Positions 12,552-24,649 of a stretch of 64,000 nucleotides of DNA are shown piece by piece; position 1 is the stretch's first letter, and the number at the start of each line of letters is the position of its first letter. The stretch is from contig JAEMBT020000003.1 in the NCBI GenBank assembly GCA_018873245.2, forward strand, positions 378,001 to 442,000. Reading direction: 5' to 3'. Below the pieces are notes generated by a model. The model did no database searches. It was not told the origin of the DNA and saw only the letters and a program-made list of their open reading frames with translations. Both the position numbers and the translations under genes were made by a program. The DNA comes from Archegozetes longisetosus. Its lineage: Eukaryota > Arthropoda > Arachnida > Sarcoptiformes > Trhypochthoniidae.

Positions 12552-12726
12552 TATACAGTTTAACACGTTTATAAACGATGTTGGCTATAACAAATTCCCG
12601 TTTACAACGAACCATATCGTTCGAACCAAACACTATTCTTATAGATTCTTTTGTAAAACGATCATTTATAACAAACTCACTAGTAACAAAAACCGGCTTT
12701 TAACGAACGAAGTTTCAAAGCCCGGT
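12552..12726 (+). mobile_element. Tigger/pogo-like transposon end
   Basis: It begins TACAGTTTAACACGTTTATA and contains repeated GTTTATAAACGA, TATAACAAA and TTACAACGAAC words. Tigger/pogo termini have this style (CAGT..AACCC..TTATAACGAA), where such repeats serve as transposase-binding sites. No transposase follows, so this is a stranded end fragment. Confidence 0.5.
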
Positions 12727-12753
12727 AGTATGAAAAGTATAATATTTATTACT

Positions 12754-13277
12754 AGAGATCCCAATTAACTAGTTTAATATTTCGCATAAAACTGGTGTGT
12801 TTAATTAGTCGATGAAAATTTCAAAAAGGCTGTGTCTTTTATTGGTTTTCAAAATTTTGTCAAATAACTAGTTTAATTAGGTTTCACAATCAAAACTTAG
12901 TACATAAAGAAATTATTTTCTATATCTCAATTGAAATTAAGAATATCTCTATGAAACTCAGATCAGCATTTTTCTTAACCCAATCTTCTGTTGAAAGCCT
13001 TTGTTACCTATATATATCTTCAAATATATCACAAAAAATATCGTAAATATATCTATATTTTTTAGTTACTTATTGATAATTAGAAAATCTCGTTACATAA
13101 TCACTTTAACAATAGATCGCACAAACAAAAAAGCGTGTAACTTATACTCAGTAGCCTACTATAAAACTCTCAAAATTTGGTTTTCTAGGCTTAATTTTTC
13201 TGAACTGAGTTTCTTGTTTGGAAAAAATGGTGTGTTTAATTAGTTAAAAAGGGTCTAACAAGTTAATTGGGATCTCT
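12754..13277. mobile_element. Unassigned TIR element
   Basis: A perfect 16-base terminal inverted repeat, AGAGATCCCAATTAAC at 12754-12769 and its complement at 13262-13277. Inside, the word GGTGTGTTTAATTAGT is directly repeated near both ends (about 12795 and 13230). No transposase or clear target duplication was found, so the family is unknown. Confidence 0.6.
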
Positions 13278-13684
13278 ATTTATACAGAATATATTTAATA
13301 AGCAGTAACTTTCCTTGCAAAATATGATCAAAAGTTAATTGCTTTTAACGTTTTCTTTGATAATGAATAACAAATGAGTTTTTCGTTAATCGCTATTTGC
13401 TATTAAACTAAAGCGAACTTTAAATGAATCAAAATTATATTAGGTTATTAGAAGAGGTCGACAATAGCTATTATGATTTGCTCGATAAACTTAAGAGTTC
13501 TTAAAACAAGGAATAACTCAAAAAATCGCTTAATACTATTTCGTAAAAAAATAATTAAGTCAGATTCCAATTTGAATACCTCATATTTCTTATATTTTGA
13601 TGAATAAAATGAGATTTTGTATAGCATATCAATGGAGATATTTATAGTGAATTCCGGTAACAATGAACGTATTTTCCGGTACCG

Positions 13685-13905
13685 ACCTGTTCGTTATAAA
13701 TAAAGACGCTAGAAACGGGAATTCTATTCTTGTCAATGTCATAAAACAATCGGAAATAGATATCAGGACTCCCAATGACTCCATAATTGTCGAAAATAAG
13801 TATTTCGATTATTGTGGACTTATTAGGCGTCCTGATAGTTTTATGACATCGACAAAAATAGAAAGTTCTCGTTTCTAGCGTCTTTAGTTATAAACGAGTA
13901 TTACT
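13685..13905. repeat. Small foldback MITE with Tigger-like ends
   Basis: The arms at about 13690-13770 and 13825-13905 are inverse copies (AAAGACGCTAGAAACG near each end). The right end, read inward, starts TACAGTAATACTCGTTTATA, a Tigger-style terminus with TA. The 71-residue plus-strand frame spanning the palindrome is not a recognisable protein. Confidence 0.65.
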
Positions 13906-15447
13906 GTATTTAGAGAATTTAGATAAATTGAAAATAAGATTCATAAAATAGGAAAAATTGAAAACTATTCAAAAAACTATATGAAACTTGATTATTAATT
14001 TATGTCAAAAAATTACAAATTTCAATTATCATATTAATGAAAATGCGCTTATTAACTTCGCTTCTGGCTCTAATGCAAATGATTAGCTAATCAATAATAT
14101 ATTAATTAAAAATATGATAAAATCGTATACAATTTGAATACTAATATTCTAGAAGTATCGATATTAAAAATGTTTTATCTTCAATGTAACTCATAATTTT
14201 AAAAACTTCAAATTTAATTTGAATGAATGATTTACATGGACTAATATTGTCTCGATTTGATTCGACTGACAATTTTAAATGAATATTTAGTGAAAAATTC
14301 TTTCTCACCTTGTGACTTCATTTCAATATACGATATTGAAAATTCCTTTGATATAGAAACAACGTTTAACTTTTACAATAAACTTTTGAACAAGCAATAA
14401 AATATCTCGAAAAATTTATAGGGATCTAAATTCGTACTAGCATCTGTCTTACGCTCAGTTCGATCGCATCAAATAAGGGTTACTTTTATATATTCTCATT
14501 TTCATACTTAGCAACACAGCAATGACAATTTTTCAATTGTATAGATACACGAATTAAATATTTTGATAATATTTTTATCAGCAGTAGAGTTTTAATCCTA
14601 GTTATCTCTTGGAATATGTATTGTGTTTAGGATGAGGAAGTGTTCTGGTATCAACTAAAATTAGCGTTGCAAGATCTTTCCTATCATATAGACTCTTCAA
14701 AATATTCTTCGACTTTTTCCTATACTTTCCAGGGCAGAATTTTTCAGTAAAACGTAATGGAGCTTTTATTTCAGACTAAATATCAAAATTTTTTTATACA
14801 TTAGTATTTAACATTGAAAATGTCGGAAAGTTAGAATCAATAACGTATCGAAAATCGACAATTTCAATGTTAAATCCTAATAGTATTTTATACTTGTTTT
14901 TGAGACTAATCCTTGTGTTAATATTGATATAATTAATTGTTAGCAACGAAAATTGCATTCAATTATTGAAGTTAATGGGAGGCATGCTAAATACCAACAA
15001 AAATTTACAATGGCTATAACTTAAACTGATAATAAACTAAAATGTTTGATTATTTTGATGAAAAGTAAACAAAAGTGTAGAATAAACTTTTTTATTCAAA
15101 AGTCCGAGCAACTTTATTTTTAATTTCACTGTACATACTTTATCATAGGCAAACAAACAATTCATTTTAAAATTTAAAGCTTATCAATTTTTTCTTATGT
15201 ACTCAGATTTATTTAATTAAAATATAATTGGACTATCAACAAAAATTGCGTTTAAAAACTCAAGTATATCATTAGTGATTCTGTCCTTCGTACAATATAT
15301 ATGTTTATACATCTCTACTATGGTTTACAAATATACTTTTTAGTTATAGAAATTTATAGCTTTTATTAAGTAATTTAAATATCTAAATTAAAATATACTT
15401 AAATTCATTTATTACTAATTAGATATTATAATTGTCGTTAAGATTAT
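13906..15447. other. Intergenic, nothing recognised
   Basis: AT-rich spacer without coding potential or assignable repeats. Confidence 0.45.
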
Positions 15448-15454
15448 ATAAAGT

Positions 15455-16143
15455 CATTGAAAAATCTAAAGTACCAACTAAATTGGATCTAGTTAATTAT
15501 TCTTTAGTTCGATTTTGATTTCAGAAATATTGTTTATGAGTAATCATCAAAGGAAAATTTTTCAAAAATTCTTTCTGGTAAATTTTTATAACAAATATTT
15601 TATAACTTGAAAACTACAAGGTATATTTTAGGTTTTTCAGTTCTATTTTGTAAAGCTTAGAAAATGAATCGAAACATGTTTCAAGAAATTTTTGAAAAAT
15701 TACTCATTTGATCATGGCAGTTTGCCAAACATTAATGTAGTCAATACAATTCCTACTTAATCGCCGTTTGAATTCTACTTTACTTCTTCCAGAAGCTCTT
15801 AACTTTATAAAATTCTCAAACTTTAACTCTATTGTATTGATTAGATTAACGTTTAACAAACTACTATGATCAAATGAGTAATTTTTCAGAAATTTCTTGA
15901 AACATGTTTCGACTCATTTTCTAAGCCTTACAAAATAATACTGAAAAATCTGAAATATATCTTGTAGTTTTAAAGTTATAAATATTTGTTATAAAAAATT
16001 TACCAGAATGAATTTTTGAAATTAAAAAAAATTATTCCTTCCATGATTACTCACAAACGATATTTCTGAAATCAAAATCGAACTAAAGAATAATGAACTA
16101 GATCAAATTTAGTCGGTACTTTAGATTTTCCCATTACTGTATA
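15455..16143. repeat. Long foldback element
   Basis: A left arm of about 290 bases starting near 15461 (AAAAATCTAAAGTACC) is the inverse of the right arm ending near 16130, with a spacer of about 90 bases. Arm similarity is high along the full length. The right end, read inward, begins TACAGTAATGGG, which would fit a TA-flanked Tc1/mariner-type terminus, but no transposase remains. Confidence 0.78.
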
Positions 16144-16170
16144 TCGTAACGATATATTCAAGCACAGAAG

Positions 16171-16803
16171 CAGGATGACCAGGAGTCCAGGAATGGAATT
16201 TTTTTCAAAATACGAGAATAAAATTCTTTTATGTTATTATAAACTTTACTTTATTCAATCACTGTAATTAGGTAAATGCTGTAAATAGCAATAAATCTGT
16301 TCAATAGTGCTCCTGTAGTGAGTCCATTCTCTTTTGAATAATTAAAAAATTATAAAAAACCAAATCTGCTGAAAATTATCGAAACTGTTATGGCAATTCC
16401 CGTTGAAAATTATTTCTTAGAACGAGTTTTCAGAGTAATGAAGAGCATCTGGACTGATGAAAGGAATCGTTACAATGTTTGAATGGTTAAGGCTGAAATT
16501 TTTTCTAAAGTCAACTTTTCAATGACATAATGAATTTAAAGTTTTCTCGTTTACAAACCCTAAACAACTTAAAGATGCTAAATCTAATGATATATATTCA
16601 AAAAACTGATTTAAATTTCTTCAATAATTTCATATTTGTCATAATTTCTCATTCAAGAGCAATAATTGGGAATTTGATTAAAGAAATTACTGCTATTCCC
16701 TGAATAATACTTTAAATTTTGAAATTTTCCTGATGTATTTAAATTAGTCCCCTCTTATACTTTCAAAGTCCAGGAAACGGCTCAGTAAAACCTGGTCACC
16801 CTG
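16171..16803 (+). mobile_element. hAT element, internally deleted
   Basis: The left end CAGGATGACCAGGAGTCC and the right end (inverse of CAGGGTGACCAGG) are flanked by a perfect 8-bp duplication CACAGAAG at 16163-16170 and 16804-16811. The interior retains a decayed piece of hAT transposase (16393-16518), so this is a deletion derivative of an autonomous hAT rather than an unrelated MITE. Confidence 0.9.
16393..16518 (+). pseudogene. Relic of hAT transposase C-terminal dimerisation region
   Basis: Translation shows NYFLERVFRVMKSIWTDERN, then an in-frame stop, then MVKAEIFSKVNF in the same frame. The (V)ERVFS-x-MK-x-IWTDERN pattern followed by VKAE is the well-known C-terminal hAT signature. 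The stop codon and lack of upstream coding sequence show it is dead. Confidence 0.75.
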
Positions 16804-16908
16804 CACAGAAGTCGAAATATACTTATGGTCTGACTTTTTAGACCAAAAAGCCTATGAAAATTAAACGATAAGTTAAGACTGAAATATTGGATATTTAGTC
16901 ACCTAGCC

Positions 16909-17561
16909 TAGGGCTGTGCCAACTACCATGAGTAGTCGGTTAGTAGTCGGGTAACTACTGACTACTCGACTACTGACTACCAACTTTATGAAATACTCTG
17001 TAGTCACTCATTAACGATTACTCATTCATTGACGATTACTCATAAGTAATCACGAATAGTCGCGAATAGTCACGACTACTTTTATAAAGGTGGCTATACT
17101 TATGATGATTATCGTATAGGTTCCAATGATGAACGCGGGAAATCTTCTTATCAATGAATAAAGATTAGGTTAATTAAAAATTTAAATTCGTGTGATAGTA
17201 AAACTCATTATTAAATTTTGCAATTAGTAATTACTATTCTCTTCATAAATCTTGTCAGTTACTTCTTAATAAGTGATTCCTTAAAAATTTTATTTGTAAT
17301 ATTTCATTAATGAAAACTTGTCAATTATTTTACAAATCTTATTAAATTGCTTCTTTTACATTTTCTAGTGAGTAAATTTAAATAAATACTCATATTCAAT
17401 GAATAATTGAGTAATTTTGAAAAACCTGTGACTAACTGAAAACACCCGTGACTACCGTGACTACTCATTAATGTAATCGTAGTCAGGAAAGTAGTCATGA
17501 CTACTGACTACTTTTGCTAAAGTAATAGGTAACTACTTTTTCGGACACCGGCCCAGCCCTA
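16909..17561. mobile_element. hAT-like element with GACTAC/GTAGTC-rich ends
   Basis: The ends TAGGGCTGTGCC and (inverted) GGCCCAGCCCTA are flanked by ACCTAGCC (16901-16908) and CCCTAGCC (17562-17569), an 8-bp duplication with one mismatch. Both subterminal zones are full of GACTAC, GTAGTC and GTAACTAC words, probably transposase-binding sites. There is no coding capacity. Confidence 0.83.
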
Positions 17562-17569
17562 CCCTAGCC

Positions 17570-18599
17570 CTTTATGAGAACGAAGTTAAATATGAAAAAA
17601 CATTTTCAGGGCTGAATCAGAGTTTGCAATTTTTAGAGACTGAATGCTAACTACACAAAATATCAAGCTTGGAAGTCAAAAAGTACTATCGGCCAATAAA
17701 GTATATGTTAAATAAAGCTTTTTCCGTCTTACATACTTAGGGAGCACTTTAATATTTATGTAAGCAACATTTTGAGAACTGCTGTAAACTTTAGGTCTGA
17801 CTTATTGCAAAATAAAATAATGAACTTTTGCGTTAATTGTTTTACTGATAAAGAATTCATAAATTATCTACTTTGCATTCAACTCTTAATTATTTATTTG
17901 ATCAATTTAAGTTATATCAAAGTTCGGTACAAATTATAACACTTACAGAGATTTAAAGATAAGCTTCGTATTTTATAACTCATGTTAGAAATAATGCTTA
18001 TGAAAATAATATGACAGAATTATTTATTCAATCTTTCCCTTATTTGGTTCGATTCTGATTGGCTTTTACTGTTTTTAAGCGCACATTTTGACATACTTCT
18101 TTGGCCGATAGTAATGCTTTAGTTACGTGAAAAAGCCAGAGTTTATAATTACATTTATACTCTGTTCGACATTTGATTCATTGAAAAGCTAACCGAAGGA
18201 TTCATTTTATTATACCAAAGTTACTGATAGTTATCAATATTGTAAGCTATTATTATTATCATTTTAAAGAAATATTTGGCGCTAAATGAACCAATCTATA
18301 AGTTGAAAATCTCTTATCTATTGCACATCAAATTGAATAGAAAATATTTCACTCGATAATTGCAAACTAATGCATCAAATTGTTTTATAATTCATTTTCA
18401 TAGTCTCTTACATTTTTGTACAATTCAACTTAATCCTCATTTTCCTATTATCTTTTATCGAACAGTTCGTGCAATCATTTTTGACTTTAAGTGCAAGAAT
18501 TATTGTCCAAACTGTACAATGTGCTATAGAATTTGGTTTACTGCTTTAGAAACATATTCAAGGATCTTATAGATATCCAATGGTAAAACTATAAGAGAA
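17570..18599. other. Intergenic, nothing recognised
   Basis: AT-rich spacer. The short reading frame at 18360-18572 shows no domain or splice support. Confidence 0.4.
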
Positions 18600-19013
18600 G
18601 TATTTTAGTATATATTTATCAAACACTGAACTCCTCTGCATACCACTGTCCACATCATTAATTATAGAGATTTTATCTTCTAATGAGACTGGTTTACGTT
18701 GAATTTTCACACAATTATCGTAATTTAATAAAAATAAAACTAAATAATAGTGTTGCTTACAACTTATTTGATAATGAAAAATATAAGTAGTGATTAGCAT
18801 CTTAAACATTTAAAGACAGTGAAATTCGTTATAAAGTAGTAGTTTATACTGTAGGAACCATTAAACATAGTTTCATTATAACGGTGATTCATTGATACGA
18901 AGTTCGTATTAACGAATCAATTTCTACACTATTCTTATAAGGCGGATCAAATGAATTGCTTCGTTGTAATGAAACTTCGTTAAGGAGTTCGTATTAACGG
19001 GGTTACACTGTAA
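18600..19013 (-). mobile_element. 5' fragment of a Tigger/pogo transposon
   Basis: Read on the minus strand it starts TACAGTGTAACCCCGTTAAT, a typical Tigger terminus. GTTCGTATTAACG then recurs about 80 bases further in, and the N-terminus of a transposase follows. The translated helix-turn-helix (RKPVSLEDKISIINDVDSG, about 18645-18712) is the CENP-B/psq type found at the start of Tigger transposases. The DDE domain is missing, so the element is truncated. Confidence 0.72.
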
Positions 19014-20164
19014 TTGGTATATATAAATAAAAACATATTCAAGGTATTTGAGATATTATAAATGTTTTTAAAATATTCAGAAGTATCGAAATCTGCACTT
19101 CAGGTTTAAGTGTGACTTAACCAAATTGGCGGTATGAGATGAACATTGGTGGTCTGAAATTTGGACAATCAAAACTTAATTGCTCTAAAATTCTATCAGC
19201 TAAGTCTAGAGCAAGTTTAAAATAGAAGACTACGAGTTATAAAGAGCTTATCCCTAGATCAATGGGAAATTGGCCCCGATGAAATATATTAAGAATATCA
19301 TTCGAAAAGTCTCATCGAGCTGAGTAAATGTCCTGCTGGGCCCAAAAAATCGGTCCACAAGATCAAAAGTTATAGGCAAAAGATGCTTGAAGATTAGTTG
19401 AAGTTTTACATATGAATTTTTAAGTTTGACTCAACCACTTAATATTATTATAAGCTTAACCTATTTCTAAAAGGGCATAATATGCGATATAATGTATATA
19501 AAAATTAGATTTAATTTGGATGACATTATTAAACAATATGTCTATTCTTTATCATTGTTTTCATCATTTTAGCATTGTTGTTCGTTCATTTCTTTCTAGA
19601 TTTTCATTTAAGGTGCTTTCATCCTTAAACAACAGAAAAATTTTACGAACAGTAATGCTAAAATTCCGAAAAAAACCATTAAAGATTTTGACTATATTTT
19701 AAACATACTTAATAAAGTACAAAAATTTTAACTCAATGATTGAACGCAGTTTGTTATCATGTTTCAATGTTGCAATTCTCGAAACTCTACATATAATGGT
19801 TTTCGAGTTCTAAGCTCCCGAAGTTTTTGGGTTTTTCGGGTTTTGACCTCCACCGATCTAGTACATAGGGACATAAAACTTGTTATCATGCTCTTTCAAC
19901 CTTTCTCTATGCATGGGTGATGTTATCAAGTCAATCTGTTATGGATGCACATCTGTCAATTATCTACGGACAAGTTCTTTTTGAAAATCATCCTTAACTT
20001 AGGTGTATTTGTAAATAAGGCTGATAATCTTTGTGGGAATGAAATTTAATGATTTTCTAGAGTTCGTTATTTATTTTTAAAAAGTGTATTCAGCTTTAGA
20101 TTCATAAGTCACTTGTAAGGATCACTCTGCGTGAGTGATATATAATGCACAGAGTGACAATCAT
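19014..20164. other. Intergenic with one diverged repeat
   Basis: No gene is visible. About 19220-19400 resembles the palindromic-motif repeat seen at 2.6, 4.7 and 35-38 kb (here TCTCATCGAGCTGAGTAAAT, 19310-19329). The rest is unremarkable. Confidence 0.4.
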
Positions 20165-21045
20165 TAAAATATGCAATATTTTAAAAGTTTATTTCTCAAA
20201 GACTACTAAATATTTTTAATCGAAATTTTATTAAAATAAAGTACATATAATGAAGTTTATGTCAGTATATTTTCAATATGCCAGCCATCCTCTGAATGAA
20301 CTTTTTAATCTAATTATAAAATTTTGAATAACACTTTTGAGAACATCTGATTGAATCATTTGAACTTCATTTTTTATCAAATTTTTGAGAGTTTCCGTAT
20401 TTTTCGGCTGGTGATTGGCGTAAATATTGTTTTTCAAATGACCCCATAAAAAAGTCACATAGATTTAAGCCTAAACTATATACAGGCCATTCAATTCCTC
20501 ATTGAAGAAACTTTCTAAGAAAGTTTTTTTTTAAGAAAGTTTTAAATTATTGGATTCAAATATCGATATGTCTACTGCATATTTTATGCAAGACGGAGCT
20601 CGATCTCACCGAACACAAGTTTTCAATTTTTTGAAAGAAAATTTTGGAGAAAACATTATTGCAATGGATTCCGGAAAGTCTCTTCAATGAGGAATTGAAT
20701 GGCCTGTATATAGTTTAGGCTTAAATCTATGTGACTTTTTTATGGGGTCATTTTAAAAACAATATTTACGCCAATCACCAGCCGAAATATACGGAAACTC
20801 TCAAAAATTTGATAAAAAATGAAGTTCAAATGATTCAATCAGATGTTCTCAAAAGTGTTATTCAAAATTTTATAATTAGATTAAAAAAGTTCATTCAGAG
20901 GATGGCTGGCATATTGAAAATATACTGACATAAACTTCATTATATGTACTTTATTTTAATAAAATTTCAATTAAAAATATTTAGTAGTCTTTGAGAAATA
21001 AATTTTTAAAATATTGCATATCGAGGATTGTCACTCTGTATATTA
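20165..21045. mobile_element. mariner/Tc1 element fragment in inverted duplication
   Basis: The sequence from about 20165-20512 is repeated inverted at about 20675-21045, including the 3' part of a transposase and its noncoding end. The roughly 160-base middle is present once. Each arm ends with a GAGTGACAATC-type sequence. The arrangement would fold into a hairpin of about 350 bp. Both arms carry the same third-domain transposase sequence, so one half was copied from the other. Confidence 0.8.
20574..20930 (+). pseudogene. Broken mariner/Tc1 transposase (C-terminal half)
   Basis: Plus-strand reading gives FMQDGARSHRTQVFNFLKEN, holding the second catalytic Asp in the usual QDGA..H setting. 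After a stop comes IEWPVYSLGLNLCDFF with the third Asp, then a frameshift into LWGHFKNNIYANHQ. Stops and shifts show it is inactive. The inverse copy at 20273-20458 encodes the same last segment on the minus strand. Confidence 0.75.
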
Positions 21046-22377
21046 AGACAATCTCTATTTTTCCATAGTTGGTGTTTATTAAAATAGGTGATTCAAAAAT
21101 TTCACACCAACCGTGTCATCTATCTTTCTATAAATTCAAAGTTGAATTTTCTAATACAAAGAACTTAGATTCCATTTTCAACTCGATCGTTCAAATTATT
21201 GAACAGATTCATTGGCTAAGGCATTTATTTTATTGCAAAATAAAAAGTATAAGCAATTAGGCTAACTTGTGTTAATCGATAAAATTATGAATCATTGATC
21301 AAATAAAAATTATTTTAACTCTTATGATTCACATAACTCAGATTCACATGTACTGCACACTAACTTATAGTTCATTGATTATTGAATCAAATTGCCTTGA
21401 CAATTATCTATAAGACGTCATATTTTGTCCATTAAGTGGAATATAAATTGATATATCGAAGATTAATTATTTAAGTGCCTATATTAAAGTTTCAGTTGAG
21501 AACTGAAATCAATTACTCATTTATACTTTGCAAGCATCTTAAATCTTTTACATTCTTGAGTGGAACTTACAATCTACCTTAGTATTTTTGCATACTAGTT
21601 TTGCCTAAAAGTTTTGTGTTCTTATTTTGTGGATTTTTAAAATCTTAATGGCTAAATGGAAAGGTTACTTAATTTTATTATTATTCATTAAATGGTTTTG
21701 TCAATGTTCAACACAAGGCAGTGAAGCAATAAAAGGTTATTTATATTTTTATTTTTAGAATCCTGGATATTAAGATTTTTTGCATGTGAATCGCGCTTTT
21801 TATATACTTTTGATAGATCTTTTTTGAAAAGTATTTTTAAATAATTTTAATCTATTTTATATTATAATAAAACTGAATGAGTCGAAAGGTTTAAAAATTA
21901 AAAATATTTCAGCAAATAAAAATGAATAATTAACTTCTACAGTATAATCAATTTTTTTTAATTAAAACTGTTTTTTTTTTCATTTCTATAACAATAATTT
22001 TAATTCCAATCATCATTCAATTATTGGCTCTCTTATTCTAGAGTTAGAGATTATTGTTCACGAGCCAAAACCGGAAATCAAATCTTGAGATTTCGGATAT
22101 TTATCATAACCCATATTTTAAATAGATAAAACGCATTTTTATTGATATTTGTATGAAAATTGATCTATAGTTGGTTAAACTAATTTATAGCTACATTTTT
22201 TAATGAGATCAGGGGGAATAATTCGTTCAATTGAACTTTCCAAATTCTTCCAAGAGAGATAGAATATTTATAGAAAGAATTGTGAGATTTCTATTTTCAA
22301 TATTTTGGATCCTTAAACTTTTCCCTGAATTTTGGTAAAAATTGCATCAATTAATAAATCTACAGCTTTCCATATAT
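21046..22377. other. Intergenic, nothing recognised
   Basis: Very AT-rich spacer with homopolymer runs. No coding or repeat structure was recognised. Confidence 0.45.
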
Positions 22378-22452
22378 TGTCGCCTTGGAACTATACTGTC
22401 GTATCTGTAATTTTATTTCAATCAGATACGACAGTATAGTTCCAAAACGACA
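22378..22452. repeat. Compact near-perfect hairpin
   Basis: A perfect 23-base inverted repeat (22385-22407 and 22423-22445; left arm begins TTGGAACTATACTGTCG) with a 15-base AT-rich loop. It extends outward with TGTCG/CGACA to about 28 paired bases out of 30. The arms are GC-richer than the flanks. It could be a small foldback insertion or a hairpin RNA precursor; sequence alone does not decide. Confidence 0.7.
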
Positions 22453-23105
22453 TTAAGGAGTTTTCCAAAGAAATAACTTTTGGTGGTTAAAAAAATTTTT
22501 CAGATTTTTATTTCATTTTAAGTTTAACTTAAACTTTGTACAGTAATTGTTTGCCAAAGTTTCTGTATATGATCTAATTAAAAAAAATCGCTGATTAAAT
22601 AGTTACTCTCATTGTAGTCAATGCAATGAAACACGAGCCCTGCCCACAAACTTAACAAAACCAAGTCAACTACCAATATTTAGTATTAGATGAGTTAGAA
22701 TATTATCGTTAATATACATTTCGTATGGTTTAAAAATCTGAAAATAAACTTGACGTATCATTCGGTTAAACCAAATCAAATATTGTCAGTCGTACTTGGA
22801 ATGTTCTCAGCTTCTCCAATCAATAGTATCAATTTAAAAATCAACTATAGATAACCAATATTTCGAGGGCGTTTTCAATTTAATGCTTACGCTTGCGCAC
22901 CACTTCTTGAAAGAACTCCACATTTCATGACTCATCCACTCGAGAATCTAAGTTTTGACCACTTTATATGTGTTAAAACTTGCCATCAAAAGTCGAGGTC
23001 TTGACACTTATTCACACTCTACTTTTACGAATTATCCAATTGTGCAATATTTTATAAGCATCCTCAAAATTTTTTACTATAAACGACCTTTTACATAATA
23101 CAAAA
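22453..23105. other. Intergenic, nothing recognised
   Basis: AT-rich spacer without assignable features. Confidence 0.4.
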
Positions 23106-23656
23106 ATGGCATTCTTCCAATATGTGATCTGTGATACTTTCTAAACTTTGACATGCAATATAACATTATATGAATAATAAATGACCTGATAACAATTTTT
23201 AATCATAATAAATAACATATTCGTAAGTTAAAGTATTGCATTTATACCTAGTCTTAACGTTTGTTAGTCAAGTAACATAAAAATCTTAGCTCAAAATTGT
23301 TATCAAATTTTGTCAACTGAGGAAACAGCTGTCTAATTTTTTTAAAGATCGTAAGCTTTTGCCATCAGATCATCAGACAATTGTACGTTCTGTTTACTCC
23401 AGAATTACTACCCCAGCATTTAGTTGAGTTCAGTGTCGTTCAGTTAACCCGCGAGATTGTACCTTTATGTGCCTAATCGAAGATATTAGCGGACTTTTAA
23501 TTTCTTAAACAGCATTTTTTTAATAAACATTTTTCAATAAATGAATTCAACAAAATTTGAATCTTATTTATAGTTTTGACTAATTTCGATTATATATTAG
23601 TCATATTATGTTCAGATCACGACCTCATTTCAGATCACATATTGGAAGAATGCCAT
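23106..23656. mobile_element. Unassigned element with 26-base perfect TIR
   Basis: The left end (23106-23131, starting ATGGCATTCTTCCAATATGT) and right end (23631-23656) are perfect inverse copies. AAAAA-type flanks leave the target duplication unclear. The 500-base interior has no transposase. Superfamily unknown. Confidence 0.7.
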
Positions 23657-24640
23657 AAAAATTAATTTTAACATTTCTTGTCGTTAGTATTTCTAATTTT
23701 ATAAGTCTTCTATGGTTTTTATTTTGATTATGAAATAAACATAGCCTAGTTATGTGATCTGGTTGAGCAACTAATTTTCAATGCATTTGCTGCTTCTATG
23801 TAACACATAGTGCAGAAGATTTCGAATTATGACTCCAGTTTCAAGGTTACGCAGATTACATTCAGATTCTCATTAGATAGCTTTACTATTGTCCTTATTT
23901 ATCCTCTATTTTGCAACTTTATCGAATTTATAGAAGGCTTAAAAGATTTTGAAGCCAATTTATCAAAAATTTTAAAAATTTATTCTGAAAAATTTTTATT
24001 ATAATATATTTTGACGGAACTAGATGTAAAAATAAACGAGAATATTTGTTTTTGTTTCGCCAAAATACTCTGAACATCAGAGTTACAGTATATTGAACTT
24101 AGAAATCACGAAACTTCACATAGGCTTTTAATTAGTAACTACCAAAAACAATACTTCATATCTAGGCTCGTACTCGGCCTAGGAAGTTCGTAATTAGTAT
24201 GTGGATATAATAGGTCGAACCCTATAAAGCCACACCTCCAAATGATTTTCATATTTAAATTTTCATAAAATTGCCCAAAACGCGTCCGCAAATATATTTT
24301 ATGCACTCAAAGTCAGTTTAACAATATATCTCAGTATCTTTTGCCTAAGCATACCTGTGAGCATTAACTAAATCCACTATATGAAAGACGATACCCAGAT
24401 TGGCCTAACTTGGTTCACAATAAATAAGGGTACCGTTGTGACGCGACTGAGGAGTAGAGTCCAAATATACCTTTTTTTGACTCAAGTGACTGGGTCGAGA
24501 GTTATGACCTCTTTACGTTATGACTAAAAAGTGCTTTTTATTGTAAAAATGGGTATCAAATAACTCTACAAGTTCAGTAAATGTATAATATATATAATAT
24601 AGACAATTTAAAGACTTTGAAGCTCCAAAAGACGTTAAAT
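23657..24640. other. Intergenic, nothing recognised
   Basis: AT-rich spacer; short chance frames only. Confidence 0.4.
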
Positions 24641-24649
24641 AAGGCATTT

